NCBI GenBank assembly: GCA_947069175.1 | Contig: CAMTDV010000013.1 | Span: 59,526,610 to 59,590,609, forward strand | DNA length: 64,000 nucleotides | From: Scalesia atractyloides | Lineage: Eukaryota; Streptophyta; Magnoliopsida; Asterales; Asteraceae | Direction of reading: 5' to 3' | Shown: in pieces, positions 23,033 through 33,375 of the stretch | How positions within the stretch are numbered: the first letter of the stretch is position 1 | How the letters are laid out: every line of letters starts with the position of its first letter | Program-made: the position numbers and the translations under genes | Notes under the pieces: generated by a model | The model's input: the letters and a program-made list of their open reading frames with translations, nothing else | What the model was told of the DNA's origin: nothing | Database searches by the model: none

Positions 23033-24515
23033 ACTTCTCATAACCGCCTGATAATGCCTCTGATCCTTTGGCAAGAATACTTATATATAGGAAGTACCAG
23101 CGGCGTATCCACCATATTCTTGCCAAATTTTCATTGGTTTTATCCACAAGTTATGATTAGTTACCAAGAAACTAATAAATCCTACATAGAACTTCTCATA
23201 ATCGTCCGACAATGCCTCTGATCCTTTGACAAGAATACTTATATATAGGAAGTACCAGCGGCGTATCCACCATATTCTTGTCAAATTTTCGTTGGTTTTA
23301 TCAGTGAATTATGATTTGTCCTATATAACTCTACAACCAATACAACAAACATAAAATACTGAAATGAAAAATATCTGTGCAATCAAGGCTCAATCAAACG
23401 GAGCCGATCGTATTGCAGGTACTGAAAATGAAATTGTCTGTGTGCTCAAGGCTCAATCAAACGGAGCCGAGCGTATTGCATGTACTGAAAATGAACAACT
23501 TAATCTAAACAACAATCACACAAACAGCCTATGCATGGAACCTCTCATAACCGCCTGATAATGCCTCCGATCATTTGACAAGAATACTTATATATAGGAA
23601 GTACCAGCGGCGTATCCACCATATCCTTGTCAAATTCACATTGACTTTATCCGCAAGTTATGATTAGTTCTATGCGACTCTACAACAAACACAACAACCA
23701 CAAGATACTGATAATGAAATTGTCTGTGCGCTCAAGGCTCAATCAAACGGAGCCGAACGTATTGCATGTACTGAAAATGAAATTGTATGTGCGCTCAAGG
23801 CTCAATCAAACGGAGCCGAACGTATTGCATGTACTGAAAATGAACAACTTAATCTAAAAAACAATCACACAAACAGCCTATGCATGGAACCTCTCATAAC
23901 TGCCTGATAATGCCTCCGATCATTTGACAAGAATACTTATATATAGGAAGTACCAGCGGCGTATCCACCATATCCTTGTCAAATTCACATTGACTTTATC
24001 CGCAAGTTATGATTAGTTCTATGCGACTCTACAACAAACACAACAACCACAAGATACTGATAATGAAATTGTCTGTGCGCTCAAGGCTCAATCAAACGGA
24101 GCCGAACGTATTGCATGTACTGAAAATGAAATTGTATGTGCGCTCAAGGCTCAATCAAACGGAGCCGAACGTATTGCATGTAATGAAAATGTAAAATAAA
24201 CTGATCGATCAAGGCTCAATCAAACGGAGCCGATCGTTGCGGGCACGCCAGGTTCAACCGCATAATAAAATGGGGAACAGGCTCAACGCTCATAAATGGG
24301 GAGCAGGCTCAACCGCATAATGAAATGGGGAGCAGGCGGCCTCGGCAAATGCATATACTGAAAACAATAAACAATAATTACTCTAACAGTCTACACATGG
24401 AACCTCTCATAACCGCCAGATAATGCTTCTGATCCTTTGACAAGAATACTTATATATAGGAAGTACCAGCGGCGTATCCACCGTATTCTCGTCAAAGTTT
24501 CATTGGCTTTATCCT
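23033..24515 (-). repeat. hairpin tandem repeats downstream of gag, interior 1
   Basis: Five copies (plus-strand hairpins starting at about 23069, 23227, 23574, 23926 and 24437) of a unit in which TTGACAAGAATA and TATTCTTGTCAA flank about 35 nt containing GGAAGTACCAGCGGCGTATC. Between them are repeated CTCAAGGCTCAATCAAACGG-type blocks. Short ORFs through these repeats are not credible genes. Confidence 0.9.
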
Positions 24516-24556
24516 TAAGTTATGTTTGGTTCTATGTGATAAAGAAAAACATAAAA

Positions 24557-25866
24557 CTAAACGATAGGAGTTGAATCTGGATCTTCGGCGAAGAGGACTA
24601 GTTGAGTATCTTCGTTTGGGCCGTCTTTATCTTCGACAGGACTGGCGTTGATATTGAGGACTCTTCCTCTTGCTGGTGGCATAGTGGTTGGGTTTTCTTG
24701 GTTTACTTGGTTAACTGGGTTTGATTGGGCTTGAGTGTTGATGACGTTAACCAATTGAGGGCATGTGTTTCTAAAGTGGGTAGGGTCGCCACAATTGAAA
24801 CAAGCTCGAGCATATGGGAACATGGGGTATTGGGGTTGATGATAAGTTTGGGCCATGTTTTGAGTAGGGGAAGAGGTTTGGTTTTGAAAGGTGCGACAAA
24901 CCTTGCTCAAATGACCATAGCGTCCACAAGTTGTACATAGCCGACAAGGTAAAGTAAGGGGATGGTGATAAAAACAGTTGTTTGCATCGAGGGTGAGGTC
25001 CAAGATATGGCTTCTTATTTGGGTAAGTTGAGTTGGGTGCCACTTGAGTGATTGGGATAGCTTGGATGGGTATGGCGTGTAAAACTGGTTGATTTCGTTG
25101 GGTAGCAGCGAAAAGTTGCCCATCTCTTTTTCTTTTTGGATTGGGTTGAGAAAGGGATTCGGTTTGAGTGGAGTCGGAGGTTTCAGTCGATTCTTTAACC
25201 TTCTTCTTCTCCTCCTTGAAGTCCTTGTTCCGGATTCGGTTCTCAGTGAGCTCTGTTGCTAACTCCATTGCTGCTTCCAAAGTTGCAGGCGCGGTACTAA
25301 TTACAGGGTCTTGAATCTTTGACGGAAGACCACGAATGTAGTGCTCAATCAAACGGTAGAGGGGAGTGAACATGTTGGGAACCATTTGATGTAACTCGAG
25401 GAATCTTTTATTGTAGGTGGTGTGGTCTCCTTCTTTTTGCTTCAACGAATAAAATTCATCTTCTAATTTCTTGATTTCACTCCTTGGGCAAAATCGTCTG
25501 GTCATGATTTCCTTCAATTCGTTCCATGTTAAAGTCATAACATCGTCGACGCCCTCGTTTGGCCTTCTCTGTATTCCACCAAGTAAGTGCTATCCCATAT
25601 AATCGACCGGTAGCATATCGCACTTTGCGATCGTCAGGGCAATCGCAATTTAGAAAAGTGTTCTCCATTTCTTCAAACCAATGGAGGAGAGCGGTGACGC
25701 CTTCAGTCCCTTTGTACTTTGGAGGGTCGCATGATTTGAAATGCTTGTAGGTGCATTTAGTGATATTTGAGGGAGAGTTGAAAATGTTTTGGTTTTCTTG
25801 ATTGACAGGATTAGCGGTAAGTGCTTGTTGAACTTGGATTACAATGTTGGGTATTACGGCAGCCAT
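24557..25866 (-). pseudogene. gag of interior 1, frameshifted
   Basis: Same Gag as at 31317-32625, but an extra C in a run at about 25552-25554 splits the reading frame into 25477-25866 and 24771-25538. The zinc-knuckle part reads in 24557-25123. The retrotransposon Gag core (FLNCDCPDDRKVRYATG, LTWWNTEKAK) is otherwise unchanged. Since interior 2 lacks the extra base, the break arose after the duplication, or is an assembly error. Gag would package the element's RNA; its partner enzymes are not encoded here. Confidence 0.85.
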
Positions 25867-26601
25867 TTGTTGAGCGATTTGGGTTCATAGGTCGCATTAG
25901 GAATGAACATTCATAAAATAATTATAGAAAAATAAATCTACTACATCCATAGGATGTCTTGGGCTTTGCTCGCCGTTAGGCCCTACATGCCGCCATACTT
26001 TACCTGTGTAATCATGTGGGCCCCCATGAATACCGGTTTTTCATATGGTTCGCACGGGTTTGCCAGGTTGCGTACACAAAAACCCGGAGAAAATCGAGAA
26101 ATATGTATACAACGTGTGATATTCGGAATGTGTCCAGGTGTAGACACGGTGACACCTCAAAGTAGGTTAGTTCGAACGACGTTTTGGTGTGGCATGCTTT
26201 GGCCTAATAGGTCCTTCGTACTCTCATCGTTGGTCCCCAGGTAGGCAAACTGGTCCGTTATATTGGATTTATACGAATGCCAACCTAGATAGGACGTTCC
26301 GACTACCGGTACTTGTACCCTTCCAGTTACTACATGCCCGTCGCAGAACTTACTTTGATGAGATTTGAAAATTGCACAAAATCTTTGGATAATGAGAGTA
26401 TGAAAATAAATTGAATACATGAACATCGATATATGTATAATGAATATGTATATAAGCATGTATGTTTGACTGTAAATGTAAACAAATATGAAACAAATAA
26501 ATATCACAAGTTTGTATGTAACCACTTATTCAATTAAAATTTAGGCAGACTATAGTATAGGCTCTAAGGGTCTAATAACCTATCCTATATCCCTATAGTC
26601 A
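25867..26601 (-). other. leader of interior 1, between PBS and gag
   Basis: Untranslated leader or small ORF. The minus-strand frame 26157-26525 encodes a stretch (FCDGHVVTGRVQVPVVGTS) that is also conserved in interior 2 and in the related element at 48.5 kb. An extra T in the run at about 26180 shortens this ORF relative to interior 2. Confidence 0.55.
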
Positions 26602-26616
26602 TGGCTCTGATACCAA
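26602..26616 (-). other. PBS following LTR B
   Basis: Minus-strand TTGGTATCAGAGCCA, two to three bases from LTR B; initiator tRNA-Met type. Confidence 0.92.
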
Positions 26617-26618
26617 TC

Positions 26619-29252
26619 TGTCACACCCCGACCCGCAGCGGAAAAGGTGATCGGGGCATGATTGGGTTATCATCAAAGCTCATGACATTTATTATGCGTT
26701 TCATATTCATTAAATACAATTTAATGGAGATTTACAATAAATGTTACAACGTATTCTAACTATCAATCTAAGCTTCTTTGTTCTCTTCTAAGGCATTTCC
26801 TATGTTTTCTTTGCTTCAACCTGTTCACATGTATCATGTGTAAAAAGGTTTTGGATCAACATAAAGTTGGCGAGTGAATCCTATGGAAAACATTTGAACA
26901 AGTTTATTTGAATTGATTATGAAATATGTGCACAACCAAACATGAGTAAAAATAGATGTAAACTTATTCAACAATCATAAGATATTAAATAAAACACACA
27001 TGAACAATAATGGAACATTTAGAGGCACGCGATGCTCAACTCGTCTCTCACGAGGAACTGAGGGGCCTAATGAATGAATTGCTTAAACATGATAATATGA
27101 ATGACACAACTACAAACAATATAAACTCAATGATACACACATGAACAATAATGAATTTGATTTGAGGCACGCGTTGTTCAACTCGTCTCCCACGAGGAAC
27201 TGATGGGCTTAATGAATGAGTTTCATATAATTTGACAAAAGGAAATAAGTAATCACAACAATATAAACAATCTAAGTTTAGATCATGATGTGGTATGGCA
27301 CAAGTTTAAATAAACAAGTTAATTATTTTTATAACACATGACACACCCCAAAACGTGTAATTTAAAAGGGGGAGTTGTAAGATTCACTCACAGTGGGTGC
27401 GTTCGGTTGATGATGTTGAATGCACGCGAAGTGGTTTTAACCACGAGTGAGATTAACCTAGATAAATATCATTATGGTTCGGTAAGTAAACGGATTTTAT
27501 TAATCTATTTTAGTAGGATTGTTGGGTGTATTGTTGTGAGTTTAAGGCTATTTTCTAACCTTAAAAATGTTATTTTTAAGTATTTTAATTGATTTTTAAT
27601 TAAAATAATTAAATAAAAATAATAAAAAAATTTGACTTTTTCTGACCGTTGACTTTGACTTTGACCGTTGACTGACCGTTGACCGGTTCGTATGCGTATT
27701 GTTGTGCGCTGAGTGAGGCTCGAACCCGAGACCTCCCGTACGCGTGCACGCAGCTCTACCAACTGAGCTACGTGTCTAACCCGTCATATATCTGATTTTA
27801 ATTATATTTATACATTAATTAGTTTAAACCGAAAATCATTTATTTTTTAAAAACGATTTAATTATTCGGACCGGTGCGCTCCACAGGTCTCGAACCCGGG
27901 ACCTGTGGGTTGCGTAACACACAGTCCACCGCTGGACTGTGTGTTTAACATGTTATATAATCCAATTTTTATTATACTTAAATACAAACTATTTGTTTTC
28001 ATTTCTGACTTATTTAAAAAGGTAGAATAATTGTCCGGGTCGATGCAGAAGACCGGACTCGAACTCGTGACGTGCGACTTAAACATACACACAGTCCACC
28101 GCTGGACTGTGTGTCTAACTTGGTTATTATTCCGATTATTAATATACTTAACATATACCTGTGGCGACTCCGGTTCGGTTAACAAAACAAAAAGGCATTT
28201 TATTAAAGCGGCGTGTGTGGAACAAGATTCGAACTCGAGACCTTTGTGTTTATTGTGCACACAGTCCACCGCTGGACTGTGTGTCTAACCCGAGTAATAT
28301 CTTGCTTTAATTATACTTAAACGTTACCGAACATCGTCTTCTTCACTGGTTTTAACCAGAATCGGAAATCGACTGGTTCGATGATTAAAACATGATCTTT
28401 AGTGACAGAGGGTTAATTACAAGTGAGATTAAATAAAAAGAATGAAGAAATTAAGCGTGAGGTATACCGACTAGCTTTCCTCTGTTTTCCGGCAGAACTC
28501 CGGCGACATCAATAGGCTCCGGCGTCGGGTGTCTTGCAGCAGCGAGTCTCCGGAAAACTCACAAAGGGTGTGGGTATCCCCGGTATAAGCTCAGGGGTTT
28601 CAGTAAGGTTCAGAAATGAAGAACCCGGTTTTCCGGTGATGAGCAGAGATATTCCGGCGAGTGAGTTTTCGCCGAGAAAGGGTGCGGTTTTGAGCAAAAA
28701 GGTTTGCAGAAGTTCGAGGTGGTTTTTATAGGGCAAATCGTCGATGTATTTGGCCCGATTTCCAACTGGATTCATTGGTTATAAAAACTTCGGCGGTTAT
28801 GACTTTGGTCGCGGACTCAAACATCGGTTATAACCGATATGGCGTTTATGATTTACGTTATAACTGAAAGAAAACGTTAAATTTCGCGAGATTACCGGGA
28901 TTTTCGACGACTGAACTTTTGGGCGCCGGTTTTGAATTTGTAAAGTCATGATATCAATTAAATGATCTTAATGGTTAACAAAAGACATCAGTGGCGCAGT
29001 GGTTTGTGTGTTGTGTGCTAAGTTTGTTGCTGGACCGGTACTGACCCGGGTTCGAAACCCGGCAGGAACAAAGTATTTTTATTTTGCGATTTTTAACAGT
29101 TTTTCAAAAACTAATTATATATTCCCGTATAATAATTGATTATGTATCATTTAAAATTATTTTGGGCATTTAATTCGCAACGAAAATTTTAACTGACTGT
29201 TCGGTTGATAAACGGAGCGGGTTTGGTAAATCCGTTTTTTACGGATGTTACA
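26619..29252 (-). repeat. LTR B (middle, chimeric)
   Basis: 2634 bp. From its left end to position 28904 it carries LTR C variants wherever A and C differ; from 29149 to its right end it carries LTR A variants. This is expected of an LTR formed by crossover between the 5' and 3' LTRs. It also has one private homopolymer deletion (about 28305). Confidence 0.93.
27704..29069 (-). other. tRNA-like module array in LTR B
   Basis: Same five modules: sense 5' ends at about 27776, 27945, 28115 and 28284; antisense module at about 28988-29069 on plus. The antisense module lies inside the crossover interval that made this LTR. Confidence 0.8.
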
Positions 29253-29273
29253 GTATCCCCTGCTTTTTAGAAA
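29253..29273 (-). other. PPT of interior 2
   Basis: Same purine tract as at 22492, directly before the sense start of LTR B. Confidence 0.85.
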
Positions 29274-29793
29274 TTTCGTCCCGAAATTTAAATAGTGATA
29301 TATTTGACTAAAAGAATGATGGTGTTTAGTTTGACTGTTACTTGCTTAGAAAAAGTAAGGGTTTAAGTTTTTGTTTGAGGCGGTAACGTTCCTTGTAAGG
29401 GTTAAGTACCCTATTATAGGAATCGCTTTTTGTTGCCTACTGTAAAAGTATTGATAGTCAGGTTTGATTCGCTAACTATGATATCATGCATAAGAGGTTG
29501 GATATGTTTGGAAAGGTATGGTTATATCCTAAGGCAAAACTTCTAACACTACAACCTACACGGAACATAAATAAACACAACAGCTGATATTTGACATAAA
29601 TAAACACAACAGCAAATATTTGAATCCACATTCTGATAACATATATGTTTGAATTGTGGAAGTTCCTCTCTCGTTTGTTATGATGGAGAGGTTAGTTTAT
29701 GTAGAAATGGAACACAATTCCAATTTCTCTAAATAGCAAGATGATATAAATGTAACATAATTTCAACCAAGGCAATACCAAATCTTACATGAA

Positions 29794-31275
29794 ACTTCTC
29801 ATAACCGCCTGATAATGCCTCTGATCCTTTGGCAAGAATACTTATATATAGGAAGTACCAGCGGCGTATCCACCATATTCTTGCCAAATTTTCATTGGTT
29901 TTATCCACAAGTTATGATTAGTTACCAAGAAACTAATAAATCCTACATAGAACTTCTCATAATCGTCCGACAATGCCTCTGATCCTTTGACAAGAATACT
30001 TATATATAGGAAGTACCAGCGGCGTATCCACCATATTCTTGTCAAATTTTCGTTGGTTTTATCAGTGAATTATGATTTGTCCTATATAACTCTACAACCA
30101 ATACAACAAACATAAAATACTGAAATGAAAAATATCTGTGCAATCAAGGCTCAATCAAACGGAGCCGATCGTATTGCAGGTACTGAAAATGAAATTGTCT
30201 GTGTGCTCAAGGCTCAATCAAACGGAGCCGAGCGTATTGCATGTACTGAAAATGAACAACTTAATCTAAACAACAATCACACAAACAGCCTATGCATGGA
30301 ACCTCTCATAACCGCCTGATAATGCCTCCGATCATTTGACAAGAATACTTATATATAGGAAGTACCAGCGGCGTATCCACCATATCCTTGTCAAATTCAC
30401 ATTGACTTTATCCGCAAGTTATGATTAGTTCTATGCGACTCTACAACAAACACAACAACCACAAGATACTGATAATGAAATTGTCTGTGCGCTCAAGGCT
30501 CAATCAAACGGAGCCGAACGTATTGCATGTACTGAAAATGAAATTGTATGTGCGCTCAAGGCTCAATCAAACGGAGCCGAACGTATTGCATGTACTGAAA
30601 ATGAACAACTTAATCTAAAAAACAATCACACAAACAGCCTATGCATGGAACCTCTCATAACTGCCTGATAATGCCTCCGATCATTTGACAAGAATACTTA
30701 TATATAGGAAGTACCAGCGGCGTATCCACCATATCCTTGTCAAATTCACATTGACTTTATCCGCAAGTTATGATTAGTTCTATGCGACTCTACAACAAAC
30801 ACAACAACCACAAGATACTGATAATGAAATTGTCTGTGCGCTCAAGGCTCAATCAAACGGAGCCGAACGTATTGCATGTACTGAAAATGAAATTGTATGT
30901 GCGCTCAAGGCTCAATCAAACGGAGCCGAACGTATTGCATGTAATGAAAATGTAAAATAAACTGATCGATCAAGGCTCAATCAAACGGAGCCGATCGTTG
31001 CGGGCACGCCAGGTTCAACCGCATAATAAAATGGGGAACAGGCTCAACGCTCATAAATGGGGAGCAGGCTCAACCGCATAATGAAATGGGGAGCAGGCGG
31101 CCTCGGCAAATGCATATACTGAAAACAATAAACAATAATTACTCTAACAGTCTACACATGGAACCTCTCATAACCGCCAGAAATGCTTCTGATCCTTTGA
31201 CAAGAATACTTATATATAGGAAGTACCAGCGGCGTATCCACCGTATTCTCGTCAAAGTTTCATTGGCTTTATCCT
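29794..31275 (-). repeat. hairpin tandem repeats downstream of gag, interior 2
   Basis: Same five hairpin units as interior 1, offset by about 6761 bp. I see one difference, a single-base deletion at about 31181. Confidence 0.9.
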
Positions 31276-31316
31276 TAAGTTATGTTTGGTTCTATGTGAT
31301 AAAGAAAAACATAAAA

Positions 31317-31883
31317 CTAAACGATAGGAGTTGAATCTGGATCTTCGGCGAAGAGGACTAGTTGAGTATCTTCGTTTGGGCCGTCTTTATCTTCGACAGG
31401 ACTGGCGTTGATATTGAGGACTCTTCCTCTTGCTGGTGGCATAGTGGTTGGGTTTTCTTGGTTTACTTGGTTAACTGGGTTTGATTGGGCTTGAGTGTTG
31501 ATGACGTTAACCAATTGAGGGCATGTGTTTCTAAAGTGGGTAGGGTCGCCACAATTGAAACAAGCTCGAGCATATGGGAACATGGGGTATTGGGGTTGAT
31601 GATAAGTTTGGGCCATGTTTTGAGTAGGGGAAGAGGTTTGGTTTTGAAAGGTGCGACAAACCTTGCTCAAATGACCATAGCGTCCACAAGTTGTACATAG
31701 CCGACAAGGTAAAGTAAGGGGATGGTGATAAAAACAGTTGTTTGCATCGAGGGTGAGGTCCAAGATATGGCTTCTTATTTGGGTAAGTTGAGTTGGGTGC
31801 CACTTGAGTGATTGGGATAGCTTGGATGGGTATGGCGTGTAAAACTGGTTGATTTCGTTGGGTAGCAGCGAAAAGTTGCCCAT
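31317..31883 (-). CDS. Gag C-terminal part with two zinc knuckles, +1 frame
   Basis: Overlaps the main gag frame by about 350 nt in the +1 frame. It carries two canonical CCHC knuckles, CTTCGRYGHLSKVC and CFNCGDPTHFRNTC (C-x2-C-x4-H-x4-C), a Gln/Asn/Pro-rich linker, then PPARGRVLNINASPVEDKDG and an end at DSTPIV. The knuckles bind genomic RNA. Meaningful sequence begins near 31740; the ATG at 31883 is probably not a real start. Expression would need a +1 shift, or this is an old frameshift. The same arrangement occurs in the related element at 50 kb. Confidence 0.75.
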   Translation of the reverse strand: MGNFSLLPNEINQFYTPYPSKLSQSLKWHPTQLTQIRSHILDLTLDANNCFYHHPLTLPCRLCTTCGRYGHLSKVCRTFQNQTSSPTQNMAQTYHQPQYPMFPYARACFNCGDPTHFRNTCPQLVNVINTQAQSNPVNQVNQENPTTMPPARGRVLNINASPVEDKDGPNEDTQLVLFAEDPDSTPIV

Positions 31884-32625
31884 CTCTTTTTCTTTTTGGA
31901 TTGGGTTGAGAAAGGGATTCGGTTTGAGTGGAGTCGGAGGTTTCAGTCGATTCTTTAACCTTCTTCTTCTCCTCCTTGAAGTCCTTGTTCCGGATTCGGT
32001 TCTCAGTGAGCTCTGTTGCTAACTCCATTGCTGCTTCCAAAGTTGCAGGCGCGGTACTAATTACAGGGTCTTGAATCTTTGACGGAAGACCACGAATGTA
32101 GTGCTCAATCAAACGGTAGAGGGGAGTGAACATGTTGGGAACCATTTGATGTAACTCGAGGAATCTTTTATTGTAGGTGGTGTGGTCTCCTTCTTTTTGC
32201 TTCAACGAATAAAATTCATCTTCTAATTTCTTGATTTCACTCCTTGGGCAAAATCGTCTGGTCATGATTTCCTTCAATTCGTTCCATGTTAAAGTCATAA
32301 CATCGTCGACGCCTCGTTTGGCCTTCTCTGTATTCCACCAAGTAAGTGCTATCCCATATAATCGACCGGTAGCATATCGCACTTTGCGATCGTCAGGGCA
32401 ATCGCAATTTAGAAAAGTGTTCTCCATTTCTTCAAACCAATGGAGGAGAGCGGTGACGCCTTCAGTCCCTTTGTACTTTGGAGGGTCGCATGATTTGAAA
32501 TGCTTGTAGGTGCATTTAGTGATATTTGAGGGAGAGTTGAAAATGTTTTGGTTTTCTTGATTGACAGGATTAGCGGTAAGTGCTTGTTGAACTTGGATTA
32601 CAATGTTGGGTATTACGGCAGCCAT
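31531..32625 (-). CDS. Gag, N-terminal and central part (364 aa frame)
   Basis: The most intact gag copy. ATG at 32625 starts MAAVIPNIVIQVQQALTANP. The Retrotrans_gag-type core spans about residues 40-200, with LTWWNTEKAK, RRFCPRSEIKKLEDEFYSLK and YIRGLPSKIQD, followed by a charged linker (KEEKKKVKES). From about residue 295 (31728-31750) the frame stops matching the family, and the true continuation lies in the +1 frame (31317-31883), which holds the zinc knuckles. Residues after that point in this frame are probably not used. The related element at 49 kb has extra residues before this ATG, so a deletion has moved or lost the original start. Forms the virus-like particle; no pol follows. Confidence 0.82.
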   Translation of the reverse strand: MAAVIPNIVIQVQQALTANPVNQENQNIFNSPSNITKCTYKHFKSCDPPKYKGTEGVTALLHWFEEMENTFLNCDCPDDRKVRYATGRLYGIALTWWNTEKAKRGVDDVMTLTWNELKEIMTRRFCPRSEIKKLEDEFYSLKQKEGDHTTYNKRFLELHQMVPNMFTPLYRLIEHYIRGLPSKIQDPVISTAPATLEAAMELATELTENRIRNKDFKEEKKKVKESTETSDSTQTESLSQPNPKRKRDGQLFAATQRNQPVLHAIPIQAIPITQVAPNSTYPNKKPYLGPHPRCKQLFLSPSPYFTLSAMYNLWTLWSFEQGLSHLSKPNLFPYSKHGPNLSSTPIPHVPICSSLFQLWRPYPL

Positions 32626-32639
32626 TTGTTGAGCGATTT

Positions 32640-33358
32640 GGGTTCATAGGTCGCATTAGGAATGAACATTCATAAAATAATTATAGAAAAATAAATCTAC
32701 TACATCCATAGGATGTCTTGGCTTTGCTCGCCGTTAGGCCCTACATGCCGCCATACTTTACCTGTGTAATCATGTGGGCCCCCATGAATACCGGTTTTTC
32801 ATATGGTTCGCACGGGTTTGCCAGGTTGCGTACACAAAAACCCGGAGAAAATCGAGAAATATGTATACAACGTGTGATATTCGGAATGTGTCCAGGTGTA
32901 GACACGGTGACACCTCAAAGTAGGTTAGTTCGAACGACGTTTGGTGTGGCATGCTTTGGCCTAATAGGTCCTTCGTACTCTCATCGTTGGTCCCCAGGTA
33001 GGCAAACTGGTCCGTTATATTGGATTTATACGAATGCCAACCTAGATAGGACGTTCCGACTACCGGTACTTGTACCCTTCCAGTTACTACATGCCCGTCG
33101 CAGAACTTACTTTGATGAGATTTGAAAATTGCACAAAATCTTTGGATAATGAGAGTATGAAAATAAATTGAATACATGAACATCGATATATGTATAATGA
33201 ATATGTATATAAGCATGTATGTTTGACTGTAAATGTAAACAAATATGAAACAAATAAATATCACAAGTTTGTATGTAACCACTTATTCAATTAAAATTTA
33301 GGCAGACTATAGTATAGGCTCTAAGGGTCTAATAACCTATCCTATATCCCTATAGTCA
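32640..33358 (-). other. leader of interior 2 with conserved ORF
   Basis: The minus-strand frame 32770-33282 is open for 170 codons and includes FCDGHVVTGRVQVPVVGTS and ITDQFAYLGTNDESTKDLLG, also conserved in the 48.4-48.7 kb leader. No known domain; a packaging or structural RNA region that happens to be open is equally possible. Confidence 0.5.
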
Positions 33359-33373
33359 TGGCTCTGATACCAA
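33359..33373 (-). other. PBS following LTR C
   Basis: Minus-strand TTGGTATCAGAGCCA adjoining LTR C; the functional PBS of the outer element. Confidence 0.92.
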
Positions 33374-33375
33374 TC

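Noticed and set aside
27862..28269. ORFs through the LTR tRNA-like region (minus 135 aa, and plus-strand counterparts)
   Set aside because: They run through tRNA-like modules on both strands, with no domain and no codon bias.
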